Part shown: in pieces, positions 1 through 10,582 of the stretch
Numbering within the stretch: position 1 is the first letter of the stretch
Layout of the letters: every line of letters begins with the position of its first letter
DNA from: Zygnema cylindricum
Lineage: Eukaryota > Streptophyta > Zygnematophyceae > Zygnematales > Zygnemataceae
DNA length: 64,000 nt
Direction of reading: 5' to 3'
Assembly (NCBI GenBank): GCA_037447655.1
Contig: JBBHKE010003007.1
Span: 33,900 to 97,899 of the forward strand
Translations under genes and position numbers: made by a program
Notes under the pieces: generated by a model
Databases searched by the model: none
Seen by the model: only the letters and a program-made list of their open reading frames with translations
Told to the model about the DNA's origin: nothing

Positions 1-372
1 TTCGTTGGTGGTGCCTTGGATTGCTCATAAGAGCAAGGGCTCCTTGAGAGTCACAAAAAATTGTAGTTGGAGAAGATGGAGGAAACTGAAGATTGGAGAG
101 GAGGGTTTGAAGCCATATGGCTTCTTTGGCAGCATGAGTCGATGCCATGTACTCCGCCTCTGTGGAAGACAGAGCGACTCTCGGCTGCTTCTTGGATGCC
201 TAAGAGACAAGAGCTCCTCCGAGAGAGAAGCATACGCCGGAGGTGGAATGGCGAGTGTCCAGATCTTCTCCCCAGTCTGCATCACAAAAGCCAACAAAGA
301 CTGCAGAGGATGCGCCAGAGAAGGTGAGTCGGAGAGTACTTTTGCCTTTGAGGTAGCGGAGTACGCGCTTTG
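1..372 (-). pseudogene. Ty1/copia RNase H fragment
   Basis: Read on the minus strand, one frame gives the end of a copia polyprotein: KRVLRYLKG, FCDADWGEDLDTRHSTSG, STEAEYMA and FCDSQGALAL. These carry the D, E and D residues expected of the RNase H active site. One in-frame stop (TAG) replaces the Trp of the usual VSW motif. The domain leaves the window at base 1 and is cut at base 373 by solo LTR A. The RT part of what looks like the same copy lies beyond the LTR at 1555-2522. RNase H would remove the RNA strand during reverse transcription. This copy is dead. Confidence 0.85.
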
Positions 373-1554
373 TGAAACTTTGAGACCTCCATTGGCCCTC
401 AGAGTAAGCAAATCCAAAGAAGCTAATCTAGATAGTGCCGACTCCTAACTTGATATAAACCCAAATGACTGACCCCTTGACAATCAGAACTCAAATATAG
501 ATTCATTCCTGTGAAATAAGACTTTCTGTGTGGTCAGTTCCACCACAGAATGCAAAGTTAGAATATGAGATTTGGACACATTCACCCACTTTGACTTTCC
601 CTTAGAAATACCGCCACCCAGGCAGACAAAAAATCTGACCAACTACACCTTTGTGTAGCCTGGACTCCCTTGAGTCCGCAGCAAAAAGAATCACTAAAAA
701 TGGTCAAGTTAATTGATAGTTATGGCTGCCCAAAGTTAGCCATTTATACAAGATGCTCTCTGGGAGAGGCGACTACCTACTTAAAATATTCTAAGTCCTA
801 TTCTCACTCTAAGACCTTATCTACAGACGTTCCGCACGAATCACTTCACTGTACCGTACAGATAAGTACAGGAGCCGGTGTACTTTCTGTACGACAATCG
901 TACGATATGGCTAAAATGTCAACACATGTCATATATCTATTTGTTCCCGTAATCTCCGGTGTCGCCGCAATCCAATGTTGACGTGCCATGTGTCATCCTA
1001 TGTGGCGATGACCGTAAACAGCCAAAAGTACATACCCCGCGATCGCGGCGCCTATCGTGGTCGTCCGATCAAATCCGGCTACATTTCAAGCGGTTGAAAA
1101 TAGACGCGCGGTATTTGTTTCGCGGTCAAACCAAATGCACGATATCCGTTTCAATAAATAAATGTGTACTCCGTACTATCCATAACTGTAACTATGTCAA
1201 TACGTATATATTTCCAGTTAAATGAACTAGTCTACGTGTAACTATTTAAATAATTATCAAACCCCATATGTCGTAATACTAGCTCTAGTCTAAATGGATA
1301 AAGTCACAGGCTAACTGCAGATTGACGGACGGTAGGTTCCAGGATCAATTCCTGAGTCCGACAAGTACCTTTTGGTAAGTCTTACTAATTTACCCCTTGT
1401 CTTCTCTAGAGAGGTTAGGCTGTCATGGCTCTAGCTCCCTATCTAGCCTTTAGTGACTAGAACAAGTGTGGGGGCTTGGAGAGGGGAGTTAGAGGCAGAC
1501 TGCCTCTGCCTTTTTCTATCTTATTCAAACCTAGAAATTACACAAATATCAACA
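373..1554 (-). mobile_element. Solo LTR, copy A of a copia LTR family
   Basis: This matches three other solo LTRs (20787-21883, 38875-39825, 53177-54200) and, in the opposite orientation, the 3' LTR of element VI at 61989. On the minus strand it starts TGTTGATA and ends in TTTCA. The flanking 5-mers are CTTTG on the left and CTGCG on the right, so the target duplication is imperfect and the insertion may be old. It sits in copia coding sequence just before the KRVLRYLKG motif. Two conserved hairpins lie at 643-658 and 662-677. A tRNA-like segment lies on the opposite strand at 1280-1370. No internal retroelement sequence adjoins it, so LTR-LTR recombination is the likely origin. Confidence 0.8.
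1280..1370 (+). other. tRNA-like segment inside solo LTR A (antisense)
   Basis: An A-box-like stretch (CTAAATGGATAAAG) is followed about 45 bases later by a B-box/T-arm-like stretch (CAGGATCAATTCCTG), which can form a 4-bp stem with a 7-base loop. The same pair in the same position occurs in the other LTR copies. The acceptor stem does not close, so this is not a functional tRNA gene. It may be a relic RNA polymerase III promoter or an ancient SINE-like insertion. Confidence 0.5.
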
Positions 1555-2522
1555 CTGCGTGTAATAGGTCCTAAAAGTAGGGTTAGAGAGAAACCAATCG
1601 CGTCACTAATCAAGCCGGCCAACCGGCCGAAAGTGATCAGATACATAAGTGATCATAGTCTATATAGGTCAAGTATATCTCCATGGACAGGACCGCGGTA
1701 GTTGGTAGAGCCTTTATTAGCGTCCTGGAGTAGAGACTGCGCTAGTCATGGAAACCCGTCAAAATTCAAGAATGAATTTTCAGAGAGGTGGCTCTGGGCA
1801 GCCCTATCACGACTCTTAGAATGCAAAGCAAATTCTAACTCCCCAAAATCCGTGTAGAAAATGAGTTGAGCATTTGCTTCAACCCAGGTAGTGAGGGAAG
1901 GTAGAAAAAGTAGATCATCAACATAGATCGTAATGATGATAAAGTCTCATTTACCTCGGATGATATGTCAAATCTGTGACTGATTCGAGGAATCGAGCAA
2001 AGTCGGCTCCATTACCCACAGGCTGCTTTAGGCCATATAGAGACTTGCGAGGCGGCAGACGAGTTCTGCGGTTCCAAAATGTATCTTCCCTCAGAATGAA
2101 GATTCCTTGGAGGTCCCGTGGTTCCGAATGAAGATTTCTTTGCGTCCCAGAAAAGGTTGTCTGGACATCCATCTGATGGACGTGCCATTCATTGGAGGCG
2201 GCAAGGGATGCGGATAGAGGCAAATTTTGCGACGGGAGCATATGTCTCGGCTAAATGTAGGCCCTCTTCTTGCTAAAAAATCCCTTTGCGATAAAGCGAG
2301 CTTTGAAGCAATCAAAGGAGCCATCTGCCTTTATTTTAATGTGAATTACCCACTTTGATCCTATGGCTCTGCGGCCTGGGGGGAGAGTAGTATGTTTCCA
2401 TGTGCCAATTTGTTTTAAAGAGGAAATTTCGGCATCTGAGGCGGCCTTCCAGGCTGCGGCATTGGGACCAGCCATGGCGACCGAGAAGGATAGAGAAATG
2501 TCAGAGGTGGCAATGTGGGCAA
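1555..2522 (-). pseudogene. Ty1/copia reverse transcriptase fragment
   Basis: Minus-strand frames read as a copia RT: GRRAIGSKWVI and FKARFIAKGF near 2290-2370, HVHQMDVQTTF near 2150-2190, KSLYGLKQP near 2020-2050, and the catalytic YVDDLLFL at about 1901-1925. Several frameshifts and stops break it, and the segment from 1890 to 1555 is strongly degenerate. It ends at solo LTR A. The RNase H on the far side (1-372) is probably the same copy. Its 5' part is cut at 2522 by the LTR of element II, which shows the order of insertion. Confidence 0.8.
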
Positions 2523-3348
2523 TGTTTTTCTGAGACAATTGCTCGCACTGAAGATCAAGAAGATGCAACAGTAGTCATTGTAGAACAAATCAAGAGAGGA
2601 AGCTTCCACAAAGACCAATGGTTGAACAACAACTTTGACAAACTATATCTTTCAGTATAGGTAACCAATGGTCTTGCAAATTTACCACAGTGTAGGTAAC
2701 TTACAACGAAACACACACACGAAATTTCATTCAATTCTGCTCCCAGATATCTGAGATATGCAGAAATAACATTACAAAAAACTGAGTGTACAGTTTTCAC
2801 ATCATTTGTTCCTAATGAATCAAATTCACTTAGTCCTACTTCTTTACACCGAAACTATACTAAGCTGTACGGAGGCATTCCAGCCGTACATCTAACATTC
2901 TAACACAACAAATACTCTGAGTATACCTGTGTACTAAAGGTATGTCATAAACCACATTCTCAACACTAAACAACTAATTCACTACAAACAAAATTATGTT
3001 CTACCAAATATTTACACCGAAGTTCAGACAACGTAAAGTGATAGAGATCTAGTCACGCCTCGTCAGTATTTGTTGGCAACGGCTGTCAGCCGTCCGATTA
3101 GAGGATTTGGCACCATAGAACTGACTTCACGAATTTCCGTACGTCCACGGAGGACATACTCACGGATTTCTCTCAAGTGACGACGCGTGTCCAAGTGTAA
3201 ATGAACCGTGAACTCCCAACTTCACTATCACACTAATTTTGGTAAGTATTGAACCGAACTCAACCAAAAATAACTTAAGTCCTGAACAACTCTCTCTCCC
3301 TCACAGTTGAGGCATAGAGAGGACTAAAACTTTTTAAAAACAACACTA
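2523..3348 (-). repeat. 3' LTR of copia element II
   Basis: On the minus strand the LTR begins TGTTGTTTTTAAAAAG after a short purine tract (CTTTAGGGTAG) and ends AGAAAAACA at 2523. Start and end resemble the LTR of element V, including a shared ATGACTACT near the 3' end where gag translation seems to begin in this family. The bases outside the left end are copia RT of the host copy. Confidence 0.8.
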
Positions 3349-3368
3349 CCCTAAAGTTTTAGACTCTG

Positions 3369-4682
3369 CTAGTCACTCAGTCCACATGCCTCTCTACATA
3401 ACTTCAATTTGGGAGCAGCTAAGGGTTTCGTCATCATATCAGCCACCATTTGCTCATCCGGTAAATAACTCAACCTCAGTACTTTTCCCATCACCTTTTC
3501 TCTTACAAAATGTAGCTTGATATCTATGTGCTTACTCTTAAAGTGATGACTGAGATTAGATGCAATAGCGATTGCTGCTTGATTGTCACACCACAGTTTC
3601 TGTGGTCCATATTGCATAAAAAAAAACTCTTGGAGAAGAGACTTTAACCTAAGTAACTCCATAACTCCCGAGCTGGCAGCTATGTACTCAGCCTCCATGG
3701 TAAACTGTGCTGTTACCTTCGGAAGTTTGTTGCCCCAGCAGCAAGTTCGACTTCCGATCTTCAAAATGTATCTGGTGGTGGAGCGTCGGTTGGGCATATA
3801 TCCATAGTTCGCATCGCTCCATGTATGAATTTTGACTTCCTCTCCACGAAGGGAGAGTCTAAGATTTCGAGTTCCTGCAAGATAACGAAGAACTCTCATT
3901 GCTGCCTCATAGTCCGACTTCCTTGGATTTTGCAAGTTTCGGCTCAAGGCTCCAACCACTGCTGCGATGTCGAGACGAGTACAGTTCATGAAATAAATGA
4001 GGCTTCCGACAATCTGCCTGTAAGGAATGGAGGACATAGAATCTGCCTCCCTTGAATCCAAAAAATCATCAATCAAAACACCACTATCAGTTTCTGTACC
4101 CTCCAATTTCTGCCTGAATTCCGTAGGAGTGGCACTCCCCTTTGCTTCTGACATGCCAAACTTTTCTAACATGTTCTTGATTGCTTCCTTTTGAGTTAAA
4201 TAAATAATTTTATGTTTCGTGTCTCTTTCTACTTGAACTCCTAGAATCTACTTAGCCTCACCCAAGTCTTTCATTTCAAACCGGGAATTCAAAGCTGGTT
4301 TTATTTTATTAATCTCATTAATGGGTTTGCTAATCAGTAGCAAATCATCTAGATAAACTGCCACATAAATCACTCCATCATCACCTTGCATTACATAGAC
4401 TGAGTGATCTGAATTGATCCTAGTAAAGCCAAGATGTGTTAAAAACTCATCTAATTTCAGGTTCCATTGTCTCGGTGCCTGTTTCAGACCATACATGGAC
4501 TTCAACAGTTTACAGACTAGATTTTCTTTCCCTTTATTTGCATACATCTCTGGTTGCTTCATACAAATTACATCCTCCAAAGCACCATGCAAGAAAGCCG
4601 TCTTAACATCCATCTGATGCAATTCCATATCCTCTATTGCAGCAAGAGATAACAAAACTCTAACGGTAGGAAAGCGAACCAC
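3369..4682 (-). pseudogene. Element II RT (C-terminal part) and RNase H
   Basis: One frame runs through RT palm and RNase H and is interrupted once, by TAG at 4248-4250. RT shows LHQMDVKTAFLHG, YGLKQAPRQWN and the catalytic YLDDLLLIS (usually YVDD). RNase H shows TWSDANYGYM, MEAEYIAASS and WCDNQAAIAIAS, holding the three acidic residues. It ends with the copia-typical VADMMTKPL and a stop at 3369, about 20 bases before the LTR. The only obvious defects in this segment are the single stop and the Val-to-Leu change in YVDD. Confidence 0.88.
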
Positions 4683-5293
4683 AGGAGAGAAGGTCTCTTC
4701 ATAATTAATTCTCTCCTTTGGCTAAATTCCTTAGCCACCAGTCTAGCTTTATATCTTTCAATTCTATTATCAGGATTCAATTTTAATTTGAAGACCCACT
4801 TACAACCGATAGCTTTCTGGTTCGGTGGGAGCTCCACAAGTTCCCAAGTTTGGGCTTCTATAATTGACTTTATCTCTTCATTTGCAACCGAGATCGAATG
4901 ATCCTTTTCAAGAACGGAAAAAACTTCATGAATAGTAAGCAGCTCCCTTGTACTTGCAGAAAAAGCACTCTCCACTCGGTCGCCTCGAAGGCGGCTGCTT
5001 TGCCTTCTTCCCCTTGGAAAATCTGACGCGGGAACTGTTGGTTCCCTAGTTTGCCGCACAGGGCGTGTGTTGGGAAGAGCATCAACAGAAGGAGCAGCTC
5101 CTGAAGGAGTATTAGACGGCCCAAAGGCATTTGGGAGAGAGCTAGAAGAAGTAGAAGAGGATGGAGTAAAAGGTACCTGCTCAAGAATTATATACTCTTG
5201 TATTTTCTCATTCCTTTCGGCTGCATCTATGCTAAAAACGTCAACAGATTGACTTTCTTCTTTAATTGAATATTCCTGGCTGTTTGAAGGCAT
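4634..5293 (-). pseudogene. Element II linker and N-terminal RT
   Basis: This holds the Ser/Pro/Arg-rich spacer typical between copia integrase and RT, followed by EAQTWELVELPP, GCKWVFKLKL and RYKARLVAKEFSQ, the finger region of RT. A one-base shift near 4715-4725 moves the frame to that of the 4248-4682 segment. Without the shift the protein would run straight into the palm domain. Confidence 0.82.
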
Positions 5294-5342
5294 CCTCTCT
5301 GAGGATTATACACCTATAACCTGCAGATTTATCATCATAGCC

Positions 5343-6554
5343 TTAAAAGACACCAGGTATAGAGTTTGGACTAAGCTTCCAATTAGGAAGATTATCCAAG
5401 ATAAAACAATTGCTACCAAAAACTCTAAAATGACTCACATTTGGCTTTCTGCCTGTCCACACTTCATAAGGTGTCTTACCCCTAACAGCTCGGGTTTCCA
5501 CTCTATTTCTGATGTAGGAAGCATAATGAAAAGCTTCCCCCCAAAGCTTTGGATCCACACCTTTATCCGCCATCATAGATCGAGCACATTCAGTCAAAGT
5601 CCGATTAAGTCTCTCGGCAACACCATTTTGTTCCGGTGTGTACGGAGCAGTAAATTCACAAGAGATGCCATTTTCTTTCAAAAAATCAGCAAAGGCATGA
5701 GACACATACTCTCCACCATTATCCGTCCGCAAAGCAAGAATAGATTTGTCGTGAAGTTTCTCCGCCCAGATTTTGTAGTGCTTAAAGTGAGTGAAGACTT
5801 CTCTCTTCTCCTTCATGAAGTATATGCGACTATACCGTGAGTAATCGTTTGTAAAGGTGACAAAGAAACGGTTGCCACCAGGATAGGGAACTTTGGAAGG
5901 GCCGAAAACATCAGAGTGAATAATACCAAGAACATATGTGGCTCGGTGATCAGAAACTTGTGATAGGGGAAGCTTGTGAAGCTTTTCGAGAGCAGAACCA
6001 TCACACACATGAGACTCTTGTTGACCAAGCTTGATTCCCTCTATCATATCATGCTTTATCATCTTAGTAAGTCTCACATGATGCACATGACCAAGCTATT
6101 TATGCCACAAAACATTATCACATAAAACACTGGAGTACGCAAAATCAATTTTATTAGCCAGGTCCATGCGGTACAAAAAGTTTGGGCCTCTAGTTCCTAC
6201 TAGAGTTACTCTTCCATTCTTGCTCACTATTTTCTTGCCAATTTTATGGAGAACCTCAAAGCCTTTGATTTCAGCTACAGGCGTAAAAAACATATTTTTC
6301 TTCAACTTTGGAACATACAAGACATCATACAAAGTTCTCTTAACAACCTTTCTATCTATCACACAATCCAGATCTATGTTTCCTTTGGCATTTGATTCAA
6401 CGGGATAGCCACAAGCATAAAAGATTTGACGTAAAGGAATAAAATACATCTCCTTGAACCAAGACTTCTTCCAGCACATGTGTGAAGAGCTACCGGAATC
6501 CATTATCCATCCGTCATGGCGAGTTGGCGAGAGCAAAGAACTCTTTGTTATCAA
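5343..6554 (-). pseudogene. Element II protease, GAG-pre-integrase and integrase
   Basis: The protease has DSGSS (WIMDSGSSSHMCW), near 6480-6510. A pre-integrase zinc-binding region follows, with His and Cys residues. Its last Cys appears as Ser (CDGS), which would weaken zinc binding. The integrase core has the D,D,E set in IHSDVFGPS, RTDNGGEY and PEQNGVAERLNRTL. A TAG at 6096-6098 lies between LWHK and LGHVHH in the same frame, and a TAA falls at the end of the core (5343). Apart from these it is well preserved. Confidence 0.88.
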
Positions 6555-6931
6555 TTTTTGGAAAACTGATCACATCAGGTGTCGTTTTCTCGTTCTTTTT
6601 CTTCTCCAATTCCATATCCTCCGCTGAAAATGCAAAAATTTTATTCGGAGGTTTTTGGGAAATGGGAGGTCCGCGGTGTCTCCATCCAATCTAAAAGGTA
6701 TCTGTTTCAAGAGCTTTTATATGCAAAGGACAAGCTCTAAAGGAGTGACCATCAGTATAGCAATAAACACATTTATCAAACTGAGGATTAAACTGATTTC
6801 CTTGATATCTACTTTCCCCATGAAACTAAGCCCTAAATGCTACAGCTCGTTTTCCAAATCCTAAAACTGTCTGCGTAGCCTCTTATGCTAAGATAAACTC
6901 TATAGTTGTTTGCAAATTCCAAAGAGGTTTA
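6555..6931 (-). pseudogene. Element II gag fragment with zinc knuckle
   Basis: The minus strand encodes LWNLQTTIEFILA and then CVYCYTDGHSFRAC, a CX2CX4HX4C zinc knuckle near 6730-6780, then a Pro/Lys-rich stretch leading to the protease. It resembles the gag of element I and of fragment IV. The N-terminal part of gag is missing because the left LTR of element I begins at 6932. Confidence 0.75.
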
Positions 6932-7917
6932 TGTTGTTTTGAAAAGTCAGTTTCGTGCGTACTAGACAGTTTGTCCGTAACTACTAATTGGATTTAATAT
7001 GGAGGTTTGAATAGATTCACGGATTGGGGGAGCGAACGGATTGATATAATTAAAGTGACGTAGAAGACTCATTGAGTGGTGTGAACAAGCTGTGACAAAT
7101 GGACGGCGGATCGCGAAGCGATCCGATGTAAAATAAACGGAATAGGCGCCGCCGGTACGGCGGAGCTGCGACGCAGTTAAGTCAACGTAGCTGCGGCTAT
7201 TTGTATGATCCGTACGGACAAGCGCAACCAGCGCAGCCAGCGCAGCTAGCGCAGCTGCGGATAATATGACTAGGATAGATCTCGAGTAATAGTGATTGTA
7301 CGGTAGTGGTAGCTTAGTAGTTGCTTAGTGGTAGCTTGGTTTCTGACATACGAAGAGTACGCTGTAAATATTCTGTACAACAGAGGTTTGTCTTTTTTAC
7401 TAGTTAGGTTATTAGAGTAGATATAGTACGGCTGGTATGCCTCCGTACTCTGAGTATAACTTGCAGGACTTAGATTATTTTATGTATCGCAGTCAAGTTA
7501 ATCAAAGTAATGGCAGACTGTTTTCTGCATCTTTGTCCTGTTGGTGTGATCACTCTGATTGGTGCTTTCATGTGAAACTTTGTGGAGTTATTATATGATA
7601 TAGAATCTATATGTGTGTAAAGTTTCATGGTATTCCAGTATCTCTGTAAGATTCTGTGAACAATCAAAGTGGCTAGTTTGTGAAGCTGTCAGCTACTTTT
7701 GGGAAACTCTATAGCCTATATCTTCTAGATGCCTTGGTGGATTCGGCTGTAACTTTGGGATTTTATAGTGTATATGGTATACTGCATATTGGTGTAGTTT
7801 GAGACCATTTTTTTTTTAGTGTGGAGTAATCTGTGCTGTCTGAAACACAGCTGTTTTTGAGGTAGTCTGTGGGTGTTTTCGTGAGTAATCCATGGCTGAA
7901 ATAGGCTATGGACAACA
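6932..7917 (+). repeat. 5' LTR of element I
   Basis: It begins TGTTGTTTTGAAAAGTC and ends GGACAACA. It holds compact inverted repeats (GGATCGC-GAA-GCGATCC, CCGCC-GGTAC-GGCGG, CTGCG-A-CGCAG) and a short run of AGCGCAGCC-like units at about 7210-7260. The last 26 bases include the gag start codon at 7892, so the LTR contributes the first codons of Gag. Confidence 0.88.
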
Positions 7918-9613
7918 GGTTATGGGCCCACACCCATGGCTACCTATATTTGATGGATTAAAATATCACTACTGGAAGTGTGCGCTTGAGAGCTACTTCG
8001 AGATGATGGAGCTAATGGATGTGGTGGACGGTACCTTGGCCGAAACATCAAATGACTGGAAAAGGAAAAATCATGAGTGTCTAAGGGTTATCAAGAACTC
8101 CTTGACTGGGGATTTGGTAATGTCATACCTAAGTTTTAAAAGGGCAACTGAATTATGGAAGAGCTTAGAATGTATGTATGCAAAGACGTCTTTATATCAT
8201 TGGCTCAGTAGTGTTACCAAAATAGTTGAACACAAGTATGTAGGAGGTAGTATGGAGAAACACTGTATTGACTTGCAAGTACTATTTGCAGAAAATGATT
8301 TGGCAGGGGGAAACTTTACAGATGCTCAACAAGCTATCTTGTTAATGAGAAGTCTACCTAAAGAATATAAGAGTGCACTAGATCGATTGACTTTAATTGA
8401 TAAAAATGATTGGAGTATAACTGTAGCTAGACGAGTTATTCTAGATGAAGAGGCTAATAGAAAGGTTTTATCAGGTGAAAGGAATATGAAAGAATCTAAG
8501 TCTCAGTTTCAGAAATTTAAAGGTAATAGTGAGTTCGGAGATCGGCCAAAGAATTGTTTTTACTGTAATGATTTAGGACATACCTTCAGGGTATGTCCAT
8601 CGTATAAAAGTGCATGTGTTACAGGGAATTTCAGAGATGGATGGGACAACACCAAAGTTCGAACCCCAACGAGAAAGGAATCAAGTGCTTTCGTGAGTGA
8701 GAGACAAGACTCGACAAATGACAAAAGGCATACACCATGTGTTGACGAATTTATGTATTTACCGACCTTCTGTGGTGTTTGGAATAGAGTAAAGGAGGAG
8801 GTGACAGAAAAGGATTTAATGTCTGTCCCTTTTCCCGACGACAGATTGGTGAGTAACAAAGAGTTACAGGAGGAAGAGTTGTTTGAAGTAAGAGAAATTA
8901 GAGGAAGTGAAGGTCACTTGGAAGTGGAAGCCGAAAAATACTTAAACATAAAGACTAATAAACTAAACCCAATTTTTCTAGAAGGACCGGGCGAAGATAT
9001 GAAGAAAACTGGAATTAGGAATGAGGTGTATAATGTGGAAACTGGTGGAAGGAGTTATGTCACCGAAGATAGTGTGGTGAAGGACGAAAGAGAGAAGGAC
9101 ACGATTTCTGTGACCTTATCAAGTGAAAAATCTGTGAGTGAAAATTGCTTACAAGAAAGTTTGTTAACTAAAGCAAGAGGAGTTGAAGGAGGAGATGGAC
9201 ACTTAGAAGCAGAAACTAGAAGTAAGGTGGCCGTGAAAATTGGTGAACTAGGAGAAAAACAAAGAAAAACTGTTCAAAAAATTGGAGTGAGAAAAGAAGT
9301 TTGTGGGATTGAAAATTGTAATAGAAATGCAAAAGTTAAAAGAGTGCAGCTGAAAAGAAGAAGAATCAAAATTAAAATTTCTCAAATGAATGAAGTTGAT
9401 GGAAGTAGCAAATCTATGGAGAAAAACATAAAGGTGAAACAGAAAACTAGTATTTGTGACTTTAAACGAGTAGAAAATTGTGATAGAAATGTAAACTTTC
9501 AAACAAGACAAAAGATCATGAAGAAAACAAAAAGAAGATGTAATATTCAAAGGATCAAGGGTAGAAGAAAACATGCTCAAAAAGTGATCAAGAAAAGAGA
9601 GCGGGAGAAATGA
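7892..9613 (+). CDS. gag: Gag polyprotein of element I, intact, extended C-terminus
   Basis: This is a 573-aa ORF with no internal stop, starting at the ATG in the LTR end (MAEIGYGQQVMGP). Residues about 15-190 resemble copia Gag (UBN2-like): LPIFDGLKYHYWK, ELWKSLECMY, LLMRSLPKEYK. A zinc knuckle CFYCNDLGHTFRVC lies near residues 222-235. The last 300 or so residues are an unusual acidic-then-basic tail. It has an imperfect repeat of about 100 residues (GHLEVEAE near 340, GHLEAETR near 437) and ends in a very Lys/Arg-rich stretch. Copia Gag-Pol normally continues into protease; here it stops. Gag would form virus-like particles and bind element RNA. The tail's function is unknown. Confidence 0.85.
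   Translation: MAEIGYGQQVMGPHPWLPIFDGLKYHYWKCALESYFEMMELMDVVDGTLAETSNDWKRKNHECLRVIKNSLTGDLVMSYLSFKRATELWKSLECMYAKTSLYHWLSSVTKIVEHKYVGGSMEKHCIDLQVLFAENDLAGGNFTDAQQAILLMRSLPKEYKSALDRLTLIDKNDWSITVARRVILDEEANRKVLSGERNMKESKSQFQKFKGNSEFGDRPKNCFYCNDLGHTFRVCPSYKSACVTGNFRDGWDNTKVRTPTRKESSAFVSERQDSTNDKRHTPCVDEFMYLPTFCGVWNRVKEEVTEKDLMSVPFPDDRLVSNKELQEEELFEVREIRGSEGHLEVEAEKYLNIKTNKLNPIFLEGPGEDMKKTGIRNEVYNVETGGRSYVTEDSVVKDEREKDTISVTLSSEKSVSENCLQESLLTKARGVEGGDGHLEAETRSKVAVKIGELGEKQRKTVQKIGVRKEVCGIENCNRNAKVKRVQLKRRRIKIKISQMNEVDGSSKSMEKNIKVKQKTSICDFKRVENCDRNVNFQTRQKIMKKTKRRCNIQRIKGRRKHAQKVIKKREREK
7918..7931 (+). other. Primer-binding site of element I (half initiator-Met tRNA)
   Basis: GGTTATGGGCCCAC directly follows the LTR. 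It is the complement of the anticodon-arm strand GUGGGCCCAUAACC of plant initiator-Met tRNA, recalled from memory, not of its 3' CCA end. Drosophila copia and yeast Ty5 prime from such a cleaved half tRNA. The site is also translated, as QVMGP of Gag. Confidence 0.8.
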
Positions 9614-10582
9614 TTTTCTGGAGGATATTTTTGAAGAATGTGAATTTAGAGAAATCTTAGTTTTGGAAAAACCTTTTTACAGACATGTCTTATAAAGACA
9701 TCTTTGTTTGACATTCTATTTGTTTTTGGTTGGACTTTAGATTTGTATTCTCCCTAATTGCGTTAGTTGAAAAGAAACAAAAAGATTTATTTATGTATTT
9801 TTGAAGACGAAGGAGGTGGTGGAAGCAATGACTTGTTCAGGAACGAAAATTTCGGGGGACATGGCAGAGCGCAGCGAAAGCGGTGGAGAATCATCAGAAG
9901 AAGTTCGCGTCGCGAACAGCGACGCAGCATAACGGCGCAACAAAATGAGTGGTGCTGTAAGACACTTACACGCTGATTATTTTATTCCAGGTACAGGCGA
10001 CTTAACATTCAGGGGTTATGCATTTATGGCGTAAGGGGAGCTATTACAGGACACCTTTTGCAAGAAGACAGCAAGCGACTGGGAATTGGCAGAGGGCAGC
10101 CGGAGCAATGGCGATGTCAACAAAGCACTGGTGATGTGGTGTTTTTGCTAAATTTATTGTATGATGAACAGTGGAGGCTGATACAGAATTTTGAATATTT
10201 AAATATATTTTTTTTCTTTTTACATTAGAGTGGAAACATTTGCGTACAGCATGGACTAATGAGTCTAAAGCTTTAGGGGAGTGTAGAATTTGAAAGCTTT
10301 AGTCTCAGTAGATGAGGCTATGAGGAGGAAGTTAAAGGTGAAAAAAAGCAGCAGTTAGGACTACGATGTCAAAACTAGCGCAGCGTAGCAGCATAGCAGT
10401 ACACGCTGCACTTTGTATTCATACTGCGCTGCGATGTCAAACTAGCGCAGCGTAGCAGCATAGCAGTACACGCTGCACTTTGTATTCATACTGCGCTGCG
10501 ATGTCAAACTAGCGCAGCGTAGCAACATAGCATTACACGCTGCATATTTTTATGGGTGCACGAAACTAAATTTTCGGGGGAG
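9614..10582 (+). other. Non-coding 3' interior of element I
   Basis: After the gag stop, about 970 bases show no retroelement domain in any frame. A short ORF (9767-9976) rich in Arg and Gly has no recognisable domain. Near 9860-9960 and 10365-10547 the sequence is rich in GCAGCG-type words, like the repeats in the LTR. It ends in the purine tract before the 3' LTR. Confidence 0.7.
10365..10547 (+). repeat. 67-bp tandem repeat, about 2.7 copies
   Basis: Units begin GATGTCAAA at 10365, 10433 and 10500. Each holds CTAGCGCAGCGTAGCAGCAT, a GTACACGCTGCA word and ACTGCGCTGC. The first two copies are almost identical (one extra A in the first); the third is truncated and has a few changes. It lies just upstream of the 3' LTR of element I. 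Confidence 0.9.

Larger units (their letters stand above)
2523..6931 (-). mobile_element. Copia element II, nearly complete, 5' end missing
   Basis: A minus-strand copia element with the order gag zinc knuckle, protease, integrase, RT, RNase H, polypurine tract, 3' LTR. It inserted into the older copia RT at 2522. Its gag is cut at 6931 by the 5' LTR of element I, and its own 5' LTR and primer site are absent. Related LTR and coding sequence occurs in element V (57379-60830). Lesions are few: in-frame stops near 4248, 5343 and 6096, and about three frameshifts. That suggests a fairly young but defective copy. Confidence 0.85.

Noticed and set aside
4634-5293. Separate host gene with a Ser-rich N-terminus
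   Set aside because: The C-terminal half is copia RT, and the Ser/Pro-rich part is the usual integrase-RT spacer.
9767-9976. Second gene of element I
   Set aside because: The short Arg-rich frame has no start context or domain and overlaps the GCAGCG-rich repeats.
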